DNA of 49,342 nt from Niveispirillum lacus (GCF_002251795.1 NZ_NOXU01000027.1:1-49342); one strand, 5' to 3'. Positions 1 through 8,432 are shown, numbered from the stretch's first letter. Notes: generated by a model not told the origin, from the letters alone. Numbers and translations: made by a program.

Positions 1-71
1 GCCAGCGTCGACTTGCCATGGTCGATATGGGCGATGATGGAGAAGTTACGGATCTTCGACAGGTCGGTCAT
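1..71 (-). CDS. lepA: Elongation factor 4 (LepA), N-terminal fragment
   Basis: Only the first 23 or so codons lie in the window and the gene runs off the left edge. The reverse complement opens with ATG at 69-71 and reads [20 protein letters not shown], then STLA. The [16 protein letters not shown] stretch contains the P-loop (GHVDHGKS-type G1 motif) of translational GTPases. The [18 protein letters not shown] form is characteristic of LepA, the ribosome-bound GTPase that remodels stalled ribosomes. TypA is the nearest alternative, but its N-terminus usually reads RNIAIIAHVDHGKTTL. Identity is confident from the motif alone; the rest of the gene cannot be judged. Confidence 0.85.
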   Translation of the reverse strand, partial: MTDLSKIRNFSIIAHIDHGKSTL

Positions 72-228
72 GGACTCAGCAGCGCCAGGATAGAGGGCTG
101 GCCGCGAAGACAGGGGGTGGTGCGGCGGTGATGATTGGACCTGCCCTGCGGCGATTGATGGTTGCCGCGCGGTACCAGGGTTGGGACACTGTCCTGGCCC
201 TCACGGACCGGAGACCAGGACCAGATCG

Positions 229-1527
229 TTGCAACATCATTTTGACCTGACCGGCATTGCCATCGTCACATCCGTCGCGCTGCTGTGCGGGCTGGCTTTG
301 TCGCGGCTGAAACAGCCCGCGATTGTCGGCTATATCGTGGCGGGTATCGTGCTGGGGCCGGGCGGCTTTGGCCTTGTGTCCCCGTCGGACAGTATCAGCG
401 CCCTGGCGGAGCTTGGGGTGTTGATGCTGCTGTTCCTGGTGGGCATGGAACTGTCGGTCAAGGCGTTCCAGGCAGTGTGGAAGGTGGCGCTGGCGGCGGT
501 CGTCTGTCAGGTCGGCCTGTCGTTGCTGGTCACGGGCCTGGCGGGTCTGCTGCTGGGCTGGCCCTGGCCGCGCGCCATTGTCATGGGCTTCGTCATGGCC
601 CTGTCCGGCACGGCAGTGGCCATCAAGATGCTGGACGATATGGGGGAGTTGAAGACCGAGACAGGCCGCGTCACGGTCGGTGTGCTGATCGCGCAGGATC
701 TGGCCTTTGTGCCGCTGCTGCTGATCACCCAGGGCATGGGCAGCGGGGCGGGCCTGTCGGCGGCTGTGTTCGCGAAGTTGGTTGCGGCGATGGCGGCCCT
801 GGGCGGGCTGGTCTGGTTCCTGTCGCGACGGGACCGGCTGATCGTCCCCTATGGCGACTGGTTCAAACGCAACCACGAGGTCATTCCGCTGGCCGCCATG
901 GCCTTTTGTTTCACGATGGCGGCGGCAACCGGCGTCATCGGCCTGTCAGCGGCGTTTGGCGCCTTTGCCGCCGGCTTCATGCTGGGCAATTCCGACGGGC
1001 GGGCCCTGGCCCTGCGCGCCACACATCCGATCCAGTCGGTGCTGATCGTGGTGTTTTTCCTGTCCATCGGCCTGATGATCGATCTGTCCTTTGTCTGGTC
1101 ACATCTGGGCGAGGTGCTGCTGCTGCTGTTCGCGGTCACCGCCTTAAAATCGGCCATCAATGTTGGCACCCTGCACCTGCTGGGCGAACCGTGGGAACGG
1201 GCCTTTCCCGCCGGCGTGATCATGGGCAGCCTGGGCGAGTTCAGCTTTGTGCTGGCCGCCGCCGGCCTGTCCATCGGCGCCATCGACCGCAATGCGCAGC
1301 AGATGGCGGTAACGGTGATCGCGCTCTCCTGGCTGTTCAGCCCCATCTGGCTGGTCAGCGCCCGGCGCTTTCATGTGCTGGCCGAAGGCGGCATCGGCAG
1401 CATGCGTGGCGCCCTGAAACAGGTTTACCGGGGCGAAATCGCCATGATCAACCGGGTCGGCGGTGCGATGCTACGGGCGGCCGCCGCAACGCTGGACGCG
1501 GTGTTGCGCCTGCTGGGCCGGCGCTGA
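229..1527 (+). CDS. Cation:proton antiporter, CPA2 family (KefB/C-like), no RCK domain
   Basis: This is an integral membrane antiporter of about 432 residues with roughly 11-12 hydrophobic segments. KefB/C-type motifs are visible in order: [23 protein letters not shown] (the QD pair of the ion path), [12 protein letters not shown] and [10 protein letters not shown]. The family exchanges K+ or Na+ for H+ across the inner membrane. Unlike KefB/KefC, which carry a cytosolic TrkA-N/RCK domain, this protein stops after the last helix and a short basic tail, so gating by a bound nucleotide is unlikely. I prefer TTG at 229 as the start, with AGGA nine to twelve bases upstream; the reading frame stays open back to TTG 181. 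The 3' end overlaps the convergent rluE by 80 bases. Confidence 0.85.
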   Translation: MQHHFDLTGIAIVTSVALLCGLALSRLKQPAIVGYIVAGIVLGPGGFGLVSPSDSISALAELGVLMLLFLVGMELSVKAFQAVWKVALAAVVCQVGLSLLVTGLAGLLLGWPWPRAIVMGFVMALSGTAVAIKMLDDMGELKTETGRVTVGVLIAQDLAFVPLLLITQGMGSGAGLSAAVFAKLVAAMAALGGLVWFLSRRDRLIVPYGDWFKRNHEVIPLAAMAFCFTMAAATGVIGLSAAFGAFAAGFMLGNSDGRALALRATHPIQSVLIVVFFLSIGLMIDLSFVWSHLGEVLLLLFAVTALKSAINVGTLHLLGEPWERAFPAGVIMGSLGEFSFVLAAAGLSIGAIDRNAQQMAVTVIALSWLFSPIWLVSARRFHVLAEGGIGSMRGALKQVYRGEIAMINRVGGAMLRAAAATLDAVLRLLGRR

Positions 1528-2062
1528 TCTCCCGCCACCGACCCGGTTCCAGACCGTCCAGGGTCCAGTCGCCCACAGCCCGGCGGATCAGGCGCAGGGT
1601 CGGGAAACCCACCGCCGCCGTCATGCGCCGTACCTGACGGTTCTTGCCCTCACGTAACACGATCTCGATCCAACTGGTCGGTATCGACTGCCGGAACCGC
1701 ACCGGCGGATGGCGGGGCCAAAGCCAGGATGGCTCATCGATCCGGGCCACCTCAGCCGGCAGGGTCAGACCATCCTTCAAACTGATACCCTGACGCAACG
1801 CCGCCAGCGCCGCATCGGTCGGCACCCCTTCCACCTGCACGCAATAGGTCTTGGGCCATTTATGGCGCGGCTGGCTGACACGGGCGATCAGACCGCCATC
1901 ATCGGTCAGCACCACCAGCCCCTCGCTGTCGCGGTCCAGCCGGCCCGCAGGATAGACACCGGGTATATCGACGCATTCGGCCAAGGTCCGGGCTCCCGTG
2001 CCTTCGTCGGTGAACTGACACAGGACATCATAGGGTTTATTCAGCAGGAGGATGCGGGGCAT
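1448..2062 (-). CDS. rluE: 23S rRNA pseudouridine synthase RluE-like
   Basis: This enzyme isomerises a uridine in 23S rRNA (U2457 in E. coli RluE). The protein of 204 residues has the RsuA/RluE-type catalytic motif [15 protein letters not shown], whose first Asp after RL is the nucleophile. It also has RluE hallmarks: [16 protein letters not shown] near the N-terminus, [33 protein letters not shown] and [16 protein letters not shown]. There is no S4 domain, as in E. coli RluE. The ATG at 2060-2062 starts right at the conserved MPRILLLNK; the open frame extends 15 codons further upstream without similarity. The last 25 or so residues ([13 protein letters not shown]...) lie beyond the usual family end and are antisense to the antiporter gene. 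Confidence 0.88.
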   Translation of the reverse strand: MPRILLLNKPYDVLCQFTDEGTGARTLAECVDIPGVYPAGRLDRDSEGLVVLTDDGGLIARVSQPRHKWPKTYCVQVEGVPTDAALAALRQGISLKDGLTLPAEVARIDEPSWLWPRHPPVRFRQSIPTSWIEIVLREGKNRQVRRMTAAVGFPTLRLIRRAVGDWTLDGLEPGRWREISAGPAGATPRPALRRPPVASHRRPG

Positions 2063-2127
2063 GGCAGACCTGGACCGGTGGGTTGGGACTTGACCGTGCA
2101 GGGCCATCGGTCAATCTGGTGATCATC

Positions 2128-2502
2128 ATGACCCGGCTGAAACCATTGCCGCCCGACCTGCCTGCGTCGCCACGATCCACGCCAACAGGCCGGATGTTGG
2201 GGGCTTGCGGCCTGTGCGGGCGGCCCATGATCGCCGGTCCCAGTGTCGAAGATCATCATCTACTGCCGCGAAGCCAGGGCGGCAAGCAAACCGTGCCGCT
2301 GCACCGGGTCTGTCATCGGAAAATCCATGCCGAACTGTCGGAGAAGGAGTTGGCGCGCGGGTACACGACGCTGGAGGCACTGCGCGCCCATCCCGATATC
2401 GCCGCCTTCATCGACTGGGTTGCCCGCAAACCCCCGGAATTCACTGCCGTGACCTTCCGCGCCAAAGACCATGTCAAAGCCGGCCGTAAATACTGGGATT
2501 AA
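2128..2502 (+). CDS. Small HNH-motif protein
   Basis: The product is a 124-residue protein divergent from rluE (65 bases between starts). The centre carries CGLCGRPM, then EDHHLLPRSQGG, then LHRVCHRKIHAELSEKEL. This is the zinc-finger-supported HNH arrangement: a CxxC pair, a catalytic-type DHH and a later CHxxIH. HNH folds cut nucleic acid in homing endonucleases, restriction enzymes and repair proteins, but small stand-alone ones are common in alphaproteobacterial chromosomes and mostly uncharacterised. The tail is rich in basic and aromatic residues (RAKDHVKAGRKYWD). I chose ATG 2128, where the likely protein begins MTRLKPLPP; the frame is open upstream to 2083. No partner gene suggests a restriction or toxin role. 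Confidence 0.7.
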   Translation: MTRLKPLPPDLPASPRSTPTGRMLGACGLCGRPMIAGPSVEDHHLLPRSQGGKQTVPLHRVCHRKIHAELSEKELARGYTTLEALRAHPDIAAFIDWVARKPPEFTAVTFRAKDHVKAGRKYWD

Positions 2503-2778
2503 ACTGCAAAGCCAGCAACCACGCCACACTCCGCGACGACCGGATCGGGGCAGCGCGTAAGACAGGCTGCACAAACTTTTGATTATTAATATTTTCCATA
2601 TACTCAACCAATGGTATCGACCGGAACCAGCATCAGCACGGGACTATATCGGGGCGTCATTAATCACTTGCGAGGCTCAATGTAATGCCGCATAATCATT
2701 ATGTGAGAATACGATGGCTGATCCCACTGCCAACAGCCCCGCACAAACAAGCATAAAAACGCTCAAGGGAGGACCTTC
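2503..2778. other. Intergenic region upstream of the first TonB-dependent receptor
   Basis: This 276-base gap is distinctly AT-richer than its surroundings between about 2570 and 2720. It probably holds the receptor promoter. I see no open frame with coding character, and no tRNA or riboswitch fold that I recognise. A short AT-rich palindrome at 2691-2703 is listed separately. Confidence 0.5.
2691..2703. promoter_or_regulatory. AT-rich palindrome, possible Fur-type half-operator
   Basis: CATAATCATTATG is a perfect inverted repeat (6-base arms, 1-base centre) about 75 bases upstream of a TonB-dependent receptor start. Its core ATAATCATTAT is identical to 11 consecutive positions of the classic 19-bp Fur consensus, but the other half of that consensus is not present. 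Iron control of the receptor is therefore only a suggestion. Confidence 0.28.
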
Positions 2779-5097
2779 ATGTCTTACATGCAACGCCGGG
2801 CGCGCCCGGCGAAGGCGACTATCTACGCCCACACTCTGCCAGGTCTGCTGCTGACCACCGGACTGATGCCGGTCATGGCGGTTCCCACCGCCACCGCCCA
2901 AACCGCACCGGTGCAGACAGAAACCCTGACACTGGAGGAGATTGTGGTGACGGCACGCCGACGGTCGGAAGCGCTGCAGGATACACCCGTGGCTGTCTCC
3001 GCCTTCACCGCGGAAGCCCTTGAAGCACGCAGTGTCGAGACGCTGGACAATATTGCCCGTTTCACACCCAACATCCGCTTTGACGGGGCCGCTGCCCTGT
3101 CGGGTGGTAATTATAACGCTACTGTGTTCATCCGCGGCATCGGCCAGAATGATTTTGCCATTTTCAGCGATCCTGGCGTTGGTTTCTATGTTGATGGTGT
3201 CTATTATGCCCGCTCTATCGGCGGCATCATGGATGCGGTCGATCTGGCCAGCGTCGAGGTGCTACGTGGCCCGCAAGGCACGCTGTTCGGCAAGAACACC
3301 ATCGGCGGCGCTGTCCTGATCAACACCCAGCGCCCCACAGACACGTTGTCAGGCCGGGTGGAACTGACCACAGGCCGCTTCGACCGACTGGATGTGAAGG
3401 GCACGATCAATGTCCCCTTGGCCGATGGCAAGGTGCTGACCCGCCTGTCGGTGTCATCGCTGAACCGTGATGGATATGCCAAGCGCCTGTCCGATGGCCA
3501 GGATATGGGTGATCGCAACGCCGACAGTGCGCGTTTACAGATCACCACAAATGTTACAGAAGATATCGATTTCCATCTGGTTGGCGATGTGACTCGGGCG
3601 CGTGAACATTCCGCCCCCAACAAGCTGCTGGCCGTAGCACCGGCGCCCGGTCTGACGGGTGTGCCATTCCTGGTGAATTACAACAACCTTGTCGCCCCGA
3701 CGCGCGGCGTGATAGCGCCAAACGGTCAGCGTACGCTGAACAGTTCCTTCGTCACCGACAGCCCGTTCACCACCTGGGGTACCGGTCCCAATGTCAATGA
3801 TCTGGACCTGTGGGGTCTGGCCGGCACCCTGACCTGGAACCTGGGTACCGTGGAGATCAAGAGCATCACCGCCTATCGCGAGCTTCAGGCCACCTTTGCC
3901 CGTGACGGCGACAATACGCCTTTCACCTATCGCGAAACTTTTAATGATGATGACCAGTGGCAGGTCAGCCAGGAAGTGCAGTTGAGCGGCGACGCCATAG
4001 ACGGGCGGTTCACCTGGATTGGTGGCGTCTATTACTTCACCGAGGAAGGCAGTGACGTTGCACGCGCAGATCTGGCCATGGGCCTGTGGCCGCCACTGGG
4101 GCCGCCGCTGTCGCCTGCCACCTTGATCTTGAACCGTATCGACAACACGTCCTATGCCGTGTTCGGCCAGGGCAACTTCAAGTTGACAGACGATCTGTCG
4201 TTCACCGCCGGGGCCCGTTGGAACCGCGACAAAAAATGGATTTCTGTCTTCAACCGCCGCCAGCGCGATCAGGTGGTCTTCACCGATGTGCAGCGATCGA
4301 GCGACTGGAACGCCTTCACGCCCAAACTGGGGGTGGAGTACAAGGCCGGTGCCGACGCGATGCTTTATGCGTCCGCTGGCAAAGGCTTCAAGAGCGGCGG
4401 TTACAATGCCCGCCCGCTGGTCGACGCCTCTGAGGTAACGCAGTATGAGCCAGAAACCATCTGGACCTATGAAGTTGGGGCCAAGACCGGTTGGCTGGAC
4501 AATCGTCTGATCGTCAATGTTGCGGGATATCTCAGCAAATATGACAATATCCAGCTGACCGTAAACCAGACGCCGCGCAACTTCGTGGCCAATGCGGCCC
4601 AGGGAACCATCAAGGGTGCAGAACTGGAAGTGCGGGCCAAACCGGCCAAGGGCCTCGATTTCGATCTGGCCGTCGGCTACACGGATGCAAAGTATGATGA
4701 GGTCGGCACGGGCCTGGGCCCCACCCAGGTCCTGCCGATCACCAAGGCGGCAAAGTTCGTGAAAACCCCGAAATGGACCGCCAGCACGGGTCTGCAATAT
4801 ACCCATGACCTGGGTGATGGCAGTACGCTCAGCCTGCGTGGTGACCTGTCGGCCTATTCAAAATTCTATAATGACGTGGCCAACACCGAACTGGTGGCCC
4901 AGTCCGGCTATGGCATCGTCAACAGCCGGTTGACCTACACGTCGCCGGATGAAAGCTGGACCCTGGCCCTGTTTGCCACCAACGTGACGGACCGGCGCTA
5001 TTTCGTGTCGGGCAATGCGAGCGGCGCTTTCGGTCTGGCCGAGGTCTCTTATGGACGGCCGCGTGAATGGGGCGTGACGCTGGGGGCAAAGTTCTGA
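2779..5097 (+). CDS. TonB-dependent outer-membrane receptor
   Basis: This outer-membrane beta-barrel of 772 residues imports a bound ligand using TonB energy. The basic N-terminus and hydrophobic stretch end near TATAQ, consistent with a signal peptide of roughly 40 residues. A TonB box follows (LEEIVVTARRR), then the plug domain with FIRGIGQND, VGFYVDGVYYARS and VEVLRGPQGTLFGKNT, and a long barrel ending in GVTLGAKF with a terminal aromatic. The GIGQND...DPGVGFYVDGVY form is common in receptors of sphingomonads and related alphaproteobacteria, whose ligands are mostly unknown, so I assign none. A good ribosome-binding site (AAGGGAGGA, about 2763-2773) supports ATG 2779. It stands alone, followed by palindromes at 5179-5245. 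Confidence 0.92.
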   Translation: MSYMQRRARPAKATIYAHTLPGLLLTTGLMPVMAVPTATAQTAPVQTETLTLEEIVVTARRRSEALQDTPVAVSAFTAEALEARSVETLDNIARFTPNIRFDGAAALSGGNYNATVFIRGIGQNDFAIFSDPGVGFYVDGVYYARSIGGIMDAVDLASVEVLRGPQGTLFGKNTIGGAVLINTQRPTDTLSGRVELTTGRFDRLDVKGTINVPLADGKVLTRLSVSSLNRDGYAKRLSDGQDMGDRNADSARLQITTNVTEDIDFHLVGDVTRAREHSAPNKLLAVAPAPGLTGVPFLVNYNNLVAPTRGVIAPNGQRTLNSSFVTDSPFTTWGTGPNVNDLDLWGLAGTLTWNLGTVEIKSITAYRELQATFARDGDNTPFTYRETFNDDDQWQVSQEVQLSGDAIDGRFTWIGGVYYFTEEGSDVARADLAMGLWPPLGPPLSPATLILNRIDNTSYAVFGQGNFKLTDDLSFTAGARWNRDKKWISVFNRRQRDQVVFTDVQRSSDWNAFTPKLGVEYKAGADAMLYASAGKGFKSGGYNARPLVDASEVTQYEPETIWTYEVGAKTGWLDNRLIVNVAGYLSKYDNIQLTVNQTPRNFVANAAQGTIKGAELEVRAKPAKGLDFDLAVGYTDAKYDEVGTGLGPTQVLPITKAAKFVKTPKWTASTGLQYTHDLGDGSTLSLRGDLSAYSKFYNDVANTELVAQSGYGIVNSRLTYTSPDESWTLALFATNVTDRRYFVSGNASGAFGLAEVSYGRPREWGVTLGAKF

Positions 5098-5178
5098 TGT
5101 CATCGGCTTGAAAGAATGACCAATGGTCGCCCTGTCACGCGCCTCACTCGCCGGCGTCGCCATCCGGCAACTTGGCTA

Positions 5179-5194
5179 CGCCGCACGTGCGGCG
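5179..5194. repeat. GC-rich perfect palindrome (first of three)
   Basis: CGCCGCACGTGCGGCG is a perfect 16-base palindrome without a spacer. It is the first of three consecutive inverted repeats filling 5179-5245 between the receptor and the DUF2000 gene. Confidence 0.7.
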
Positions 5195-5212
5195 CGGCGG
5201 CGGTCGCCGCCG
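5195..5212. repeat. GC-rich inverted repeat (second of three)
   Basis: This inverted repeat has 8-base perfect arms CGGCGGCG and CGCCGCCG with a GT spacer. It abuts the palindromes on either side with no base between. No run of T follows directly, so it is not a classic terminator by itself. Confidence 0.65.
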
Positions 5213-5245
5213 ATACTGACGGTCAAAATATTTGACCGTCAGTAT
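5213..5245. promoter_or_regulatory. 33-base inverted repeat: operator or terminator-like hairpin
   Basis: The arms ATACTGACGGTCAAA (5213-5227) and TTTGACCGTCAGTAT (5231-5245) are perfectly complementary over 15 bases, with a 3-base centre. The motif TGACGGTCA...TGACCGTCA resembles operators of TetR-type repressors, but no TetR gene is in the window. It could equally be a bidirectional terminator for the receptor transcript, although the T run after it is missing (GCCCCCTC follows). It lies 74 bases upstream of the DUF2000 gene. Confidence 0.5.
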
Positions 5246-5318
5246 GCCCCCTCATTAGGTCAGTTTTCTTCAATACAGGATTGGGCCGGGTGGCGATAAC
5301 CGGGAAAACATCCCGGAG

Positions 5319-5738
5319 ATGCCACCCGTGACCCGATCCTGTTTCATTATCGATCCCTCGCTTCCCCTGGGCCTGATCGCCAATACGGCGGCCATCCTGT
5401 CCCTGTCGTTGGGGGCGGCACATCCGGAACTGATCGGGCCTGCCGTCACCGACGGGGATGGTGACCGGCATGAGGGCATCACCCAGGTCGTCCTGCCCAT
5501 CCTGGCCGCCGATGCTGACACCCTGCGTTCCCTGCGCGCCAAGGCCGCCCTGCACCGGGCGGATGACTTGCTGCTGGTGGATGTGACGGAGACGGCGCAG
5601 CGGGCCAAAGCCTATCAGGACTATGCCGACCGGCTGTCCAGCCTGTACGGCAATGATATCAGATACTTGGGTCTCGGCTTGCACGGACCGGTGGGGCTGG
5701 TACGGTCGCTGACCGGCCACCTGCCGCTGATGAAGTGA
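5319..5738 (+). CDS. DUF2000 family protein
   Basis: This is a small cytosolic protein of 139 residues. The sequence CFIIDPSLPLGLIANTAAIL followed by LSLGAAHPELIGPAVTDGDG and a later DIRYLGLGLHGP matches the DUF2000 layout, a family with a peptidyl-tRNA hydrolase II-like fold and no settled function. The catalytic role is unknown and I infer none. It ends 7 bases before the lysE-like start, so the two are almost certainly co-transcribed. Both face the AraC regulator at 6393-7217. Start ATG 5319 is preceded by CCCGGAG at suitable spacing. Confidence 0.8.
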   Translation: MPPVTRSCFIIDPSLPLGLIANTAAILSLSLGAAHPELIGPAVTDGDGDRHEGITQVVLPILAADADTLRSLRAKAALHRADDLLLVDVTETAQRAKAYQDYADRLSSLYGNDIRYLGLGLHGPVGLVRSLTGHLPLMK

Positions 5739-5745
5739 GGCGGCA

Positions 5746-6336
5746 ATGAACGGCACCCTGCTGCTGGCCATGGCCAGCTTTGCCCTTGTCGCCTCCATCA
5801 CGCCCGGCCCCGTCAACAGCCTGGCCCTGACCAGCGGGGTGCATTATGGGTTCCGGCGCAGCCTGGGGTTTGTCACGGGCGCCACGCTGGGATTCACGGC
5901 CCTGTTGTTGCTGGCCGGGGTTGGCATGGCCGAGGCCGTGGCCAGATGGCCGCTGCTCGACACGGCGATGCGGGTGGCGGGCACGGCGTTCCTGTTCCAT
6001 CTGGCCTACCGGCTTTGGCAGGCGCGGGGCGGGGTGCAGGCGGGGAACCGTGGGGCGCCACCCGGCCTGTGGGCCGGCGCCAGTCTGCAATGGCTGAACC
6101 CCAAGGCTTGGATCGCCGCCATTGCCGGGATGGGGGCCTATGGTCTGCGCGATGGCCTGGTCAGCGTGCTGGTCTTTGCCGGGCTGTATTTCATCATCTG
6201 CTTCGCCTCCATCGCGCTCTGGGCCTTCCTGGGGGAGCGGCTGTCACAGGTTCTGGGTCGGCGGATGCCGGCCTTTAACCGGGCCATGGCGGGATTACTG
6301 GCCTTAGGCGCCGTCGCCATGCTGGCCGGATACTGA
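5746..6336 (+). CDS. LysE/RhtB family amino-acid exporter
   Basis: This is a 196-residue inner-membrane protein with about six hydrophobic helices. The family signature is visible near the start, ITPGPVNSLALTSGVHYGFR, then LGFVTGATLGF, and QWLNPKAWIAAIAG in the middle (the conserved NPK). LysE/RhtB proteins export amino acids or related small metabolites; the substrate cannot be read from sequence. It follows the DUF2000 gene by 7 bases and is convergent with an AraC-family regulator, a common pairing for exporters of this family. Start is ATG 5746 with GAGGCGGCA upstream. Confidence 0.88.
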   Translation: MNGTLLLAMASFALVASITPGPVNSLALTSGVHYGFRRSLGFVTGATLGFTALLLLAGVGMAEAVARWPLLDTAMRVAGTAFLFHLAYRLWQARGGVQAGNRGAPPGLWAGASLQWLNPKAWIAAIAGMGAYGLRDGLVSVLVFAGLYFIICFASIALWAFLGERLSQVLGRRMPAFNRAMAGLLALGAVAMLAGY

Positions 6337-6392
6337 TACCAACCTCCCTCAAGCGCCGGGCTGGCAGTCGCCAGCCTCCTGTCCGCCAAAGG

Positions 6393-7217
6393 TCAAGCCT
6401 TCGGCGGACTGGTAGATACCGCATACTGGCCTGGTGTGGCGGCAACATGCGCCTTGAACACGCGCTGGAAATGCGCCTGATCAGCGAATCCGGTGTCCAG
6501 CGCGACCTCCGCAATGGGCTGTCCCTGCCGCAACCCCGCCTGCCCCGCCCGGACCCGCTGGTTGGTGAGATAGGCATGCGGGGTCAGACCATAGCGGGCC
6601 TTGAAGGCCCGGATCAGGTAGGAAGGCGACAGGCCACAGGCCGCCGCCACCTCCTCCACCCGCAGGTCGCGGGTGCAATAACGGGTGATATAGTCGGCGG
6701 CCCGCACCAAGGCGCCATGATCGGCGGCGGGCGGCAGCTCAGCCCCCTCCACCCGACCGGCCAGGCCCGCGAAGAAGGCGCGCGCACCGGCATCCTTCTC
6801 CCCCGCATCGACCGCCATGTCGAACAGCAGGTCGAACAGCGCCATCAGGTCGGCATGAAGCCCGGCATCCCGGCTGATCACCGCCGCGAGCGGCCGGAAC
6901 TCCCGTTGCCCCTGCACCGTGGCCAGCCAGCCCGTATCGACATAAAGCATGCGGTACGACCAGGGCTGATCATTCACCGGGTTACAGGAATGCACGATTT
7001 CGGGGTTCATCAGGACCACGGTGCCCGCAAACGCCTGATACCGGTCAGTGCCGGTCAGATATTCGCTGTGCCCACCCGTGATGGCACCGATGGAGAAGGT
7101 AGCATGGGAATGGGGTACATAGCAGACCGTGCGGCCATCCATGACCTCCCGCGCTTCCAAGTGCGGAAGAGCCGGGTCGCGCCAAAAGATATGGTCATCG
7201 GCGGGGCGGCGGGGCAT
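6393..7217 (-). CDS. AraC family transcriptional regulator
   Basis: This is a 274-residue regulator. The N-terminal half is a cupin-type sensing domain (SHATFSIGAITGGHSEYL, PEIVHSCNPVNDQPWSYRML). The C-terminal hundred residues hold the two helix-turn-helix units: VEEVAAACGLSPSYLIRAFK and IAEVALDTGFADQAHFQRVF, followed by the typical GxTPGQY end (ATPGQYA). The DNA therefore encodes a standard effector-binding AraC activator. I choose ATG at 7215-7217, with AGGGA upstream; the open frame continues 39 codons further without similarity. It lies downstream of and convergent with the LysE exporter (56-base gap) and may control the DUF2000-LysE unit. Confidence 0.88.
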   Translation of the reverse strand: MPRRPADDHIFWRDPALPHLEAREVMDGRTVCYVPHSHATFSIGAITGGHSEYLTGTDRYQAFAGTVVLMNPEIVHSCNPVNDQPWSYRMLYVDTGWLATVQGQREFRPLAAVISRDAGLHADLMALFDLLFDMAVDAGEKDAGARAFFAGLAGRVEGAELPPAADHGALVRAADYITRYCTRDLRVEEVAAACGLSPSYLIRAFKARYGLTPHAYLTNQRVRAGQAGLRQGQPIAEVALDTGFADQAHFQRVFKAHVAATPGQYAVSTSPPKA

Positions 7218-7366
7218 CGAAAGATCCCTTGCGGCAAAGCGAATGACCCACCATACCGCACCCCCATAAAGACCAAAAGCCGCCCGCGGGTCTCCCCAGG
7301 GACGGCATTCAATCCCGTGGCCTTCAGGGGCCAACTGGCAATCTGTCTGATGGACAGGGAGGGCTA

Positions 7367-7570
7367 TTAGTAGCCCTCACGCTCCAGACGCTTGCGCAGC
7401 AGCTTGCGGGCGCGGCGAACGGCTTCAGCCTTTTCGCGGGCGCGCTTTTCCGACGGCTTCTCATAATTGCGGCGCAGCTTCATTTCGCGGAAGATGCCCT
7501 CACGCTGCATCTTCTTCTTCAGCGCGCGCAGTGCCTGATCGACGTTGTTATCACGAACCAGAACTTGCAC
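7367..7570 (-). CDS. rpsU: 30S ribosomal protein S21
   Basis: This is a 67-residue, very basic protein. [20 protein letters not shown], then [20 protein letters not shown] and a lysine/arginine-rich tail, is the full bacterial S21 sequence. S21 sits on the 30S platform near the anti-Shine-Dalgarno region and aids initiation. The start is GTG at 7568-7570, preceded on the minus strand by GGAGTGGA. It is divergent from def and the COQ9-family gene; a COQ9-like gene divergent from rpsU is a known alphaproteobacterial arrangement, here with def inserted. Confidence 0.97.
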   Translation of the reverse strand: MQVLVRDNNVDQALRALKKKMQREGIFREMKLRRNYEKPSEKRAREKAEAVRRARKLLRKRLEREGY

Positions 7571-7871
7571 GGGACATCCACTCCAATCGTGCGCTCACAC
7601 CAGCCTTGGCCGGCACTTGCGGGTAGGGTTGAAAACAAAGAAGAGGCAACGCGAGACCACGCAGGTCGCGCCGTCGCCCGATCCAGTCACCGGGCTTATA
7701 CACATCACCGATGGCATTGTGAAGACCCGCAGCGGCGCTTTGTGAAGATTCATGCGGAATGGCGGGCATGCGGGCATGGGTGGGACGGTTTTCCTTGCCT
7801 TGCATCCCGCCCTCGCGACCGCCACATTAGCCAATAAGCCGAATCATCGCCTTTTGTGGAGCGTTTTTGCC
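7571..7871. other. Divergent intergenic region between rpsU and def
   Basis: About 300 bases separate the GTG of rpsU from the chosen ATG of def. It must contain both promoters. The def frame is open back to 7752, but the extra residues show no family similarity. I recognise no RNA gene or clear hairpin here. Confidence 0.5.
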
Positions 7872-8432
7872 ATGGCCGTGCTTCCCATTGTCCGCATGGG
7901 CAATCCTGTGCTTCGCCGGGTCGCGGCGGCGATCCCGGTGCCGGCGAGCGGCGGGTTCGATGACGATCTGCGGCAACTGGCTGCCGATATGGTGGATACG
8001 ATGTTGGACGCGCCCGGCATCGGTCTGGCCGCGCCACAGGTCGATATTGGCAAACGCATCATTGTCTTTCGTGTTCCGCCTGAACGGGCATCGGGCGACC
8101 AGGGCGACACACCTATGGGGCCGCAGGTGCTGATCAACCCGGAATTCGTGCCGGTCGGCAGTGAAACCGTGCTGGGCTGGGAAGGATGCCTGTCCATCCC
8201 CGGCCTGCGCGGCGTCGTGCCGCGCTATCGTCGTATCCGCTACCGGGGCTATGATCTCGACGGTATCCTGGTGGAACGCGAGGCCGCCAACACCCATGCC
8301 CGAGTGATCCAACATGAACTGGATCATTTGGACGCCGTCTTGTACCTGGACCGCATGGAAAACCTGGCCACGCTGACCTATATGGAAGAGCAAAGGTTTT
8401 TCGGTCCCGATGTGCTGTCCTCCGGACGTTGA
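7872..8432 (+). CDS. def: Peptide deformylase
   Basis: This metalloenzyme removes the formyl group from the initiator methionine of new proteins. All three family motifs are present in the 186-residue product: GIGLAAPQ at 49-56, EGCLS at 104-108 (metal-binding Cys106) and QHELDH at 147-152 (metal-binding His148 and His152, catalytic Glu149). Length and spacing are normal for type I enzymes. ATG 7872 begins at the conserved MAVLPIVRMGNPVLR; a GGAG eleven bases upstream may serve as ribosome-binding site. It is not next to fmt, as it often is elsewhere, but lies between rpsU and a COQ9-family gene, so it may be a second def copy or simply relocated. Confidence 0.95.
   Translation: MAVLPIVRMGNPVLRRVAAAIPVPASGGFDDDLRQLAADMVDTMLDAPGIGLAAPQVDIGKRIIVFRVPPERASGDQGDTPMGPQVLINPEFVPVGSETVLGWEGCLSIPGLRGVVPRYRRIRYRGYDLDGILVEREAANTHARVIQHELDHLDAVLYLDRMENLATLTYMEEQRFFGPDVLSSGR

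Noticed and set aside
285-1637. A 450-codon frame overlapping the antiporter in another phase
   Set aside because: The product is Gly/Arg/Pro-rich without hydrophobic helices, while the other frame is a clear antiporter.
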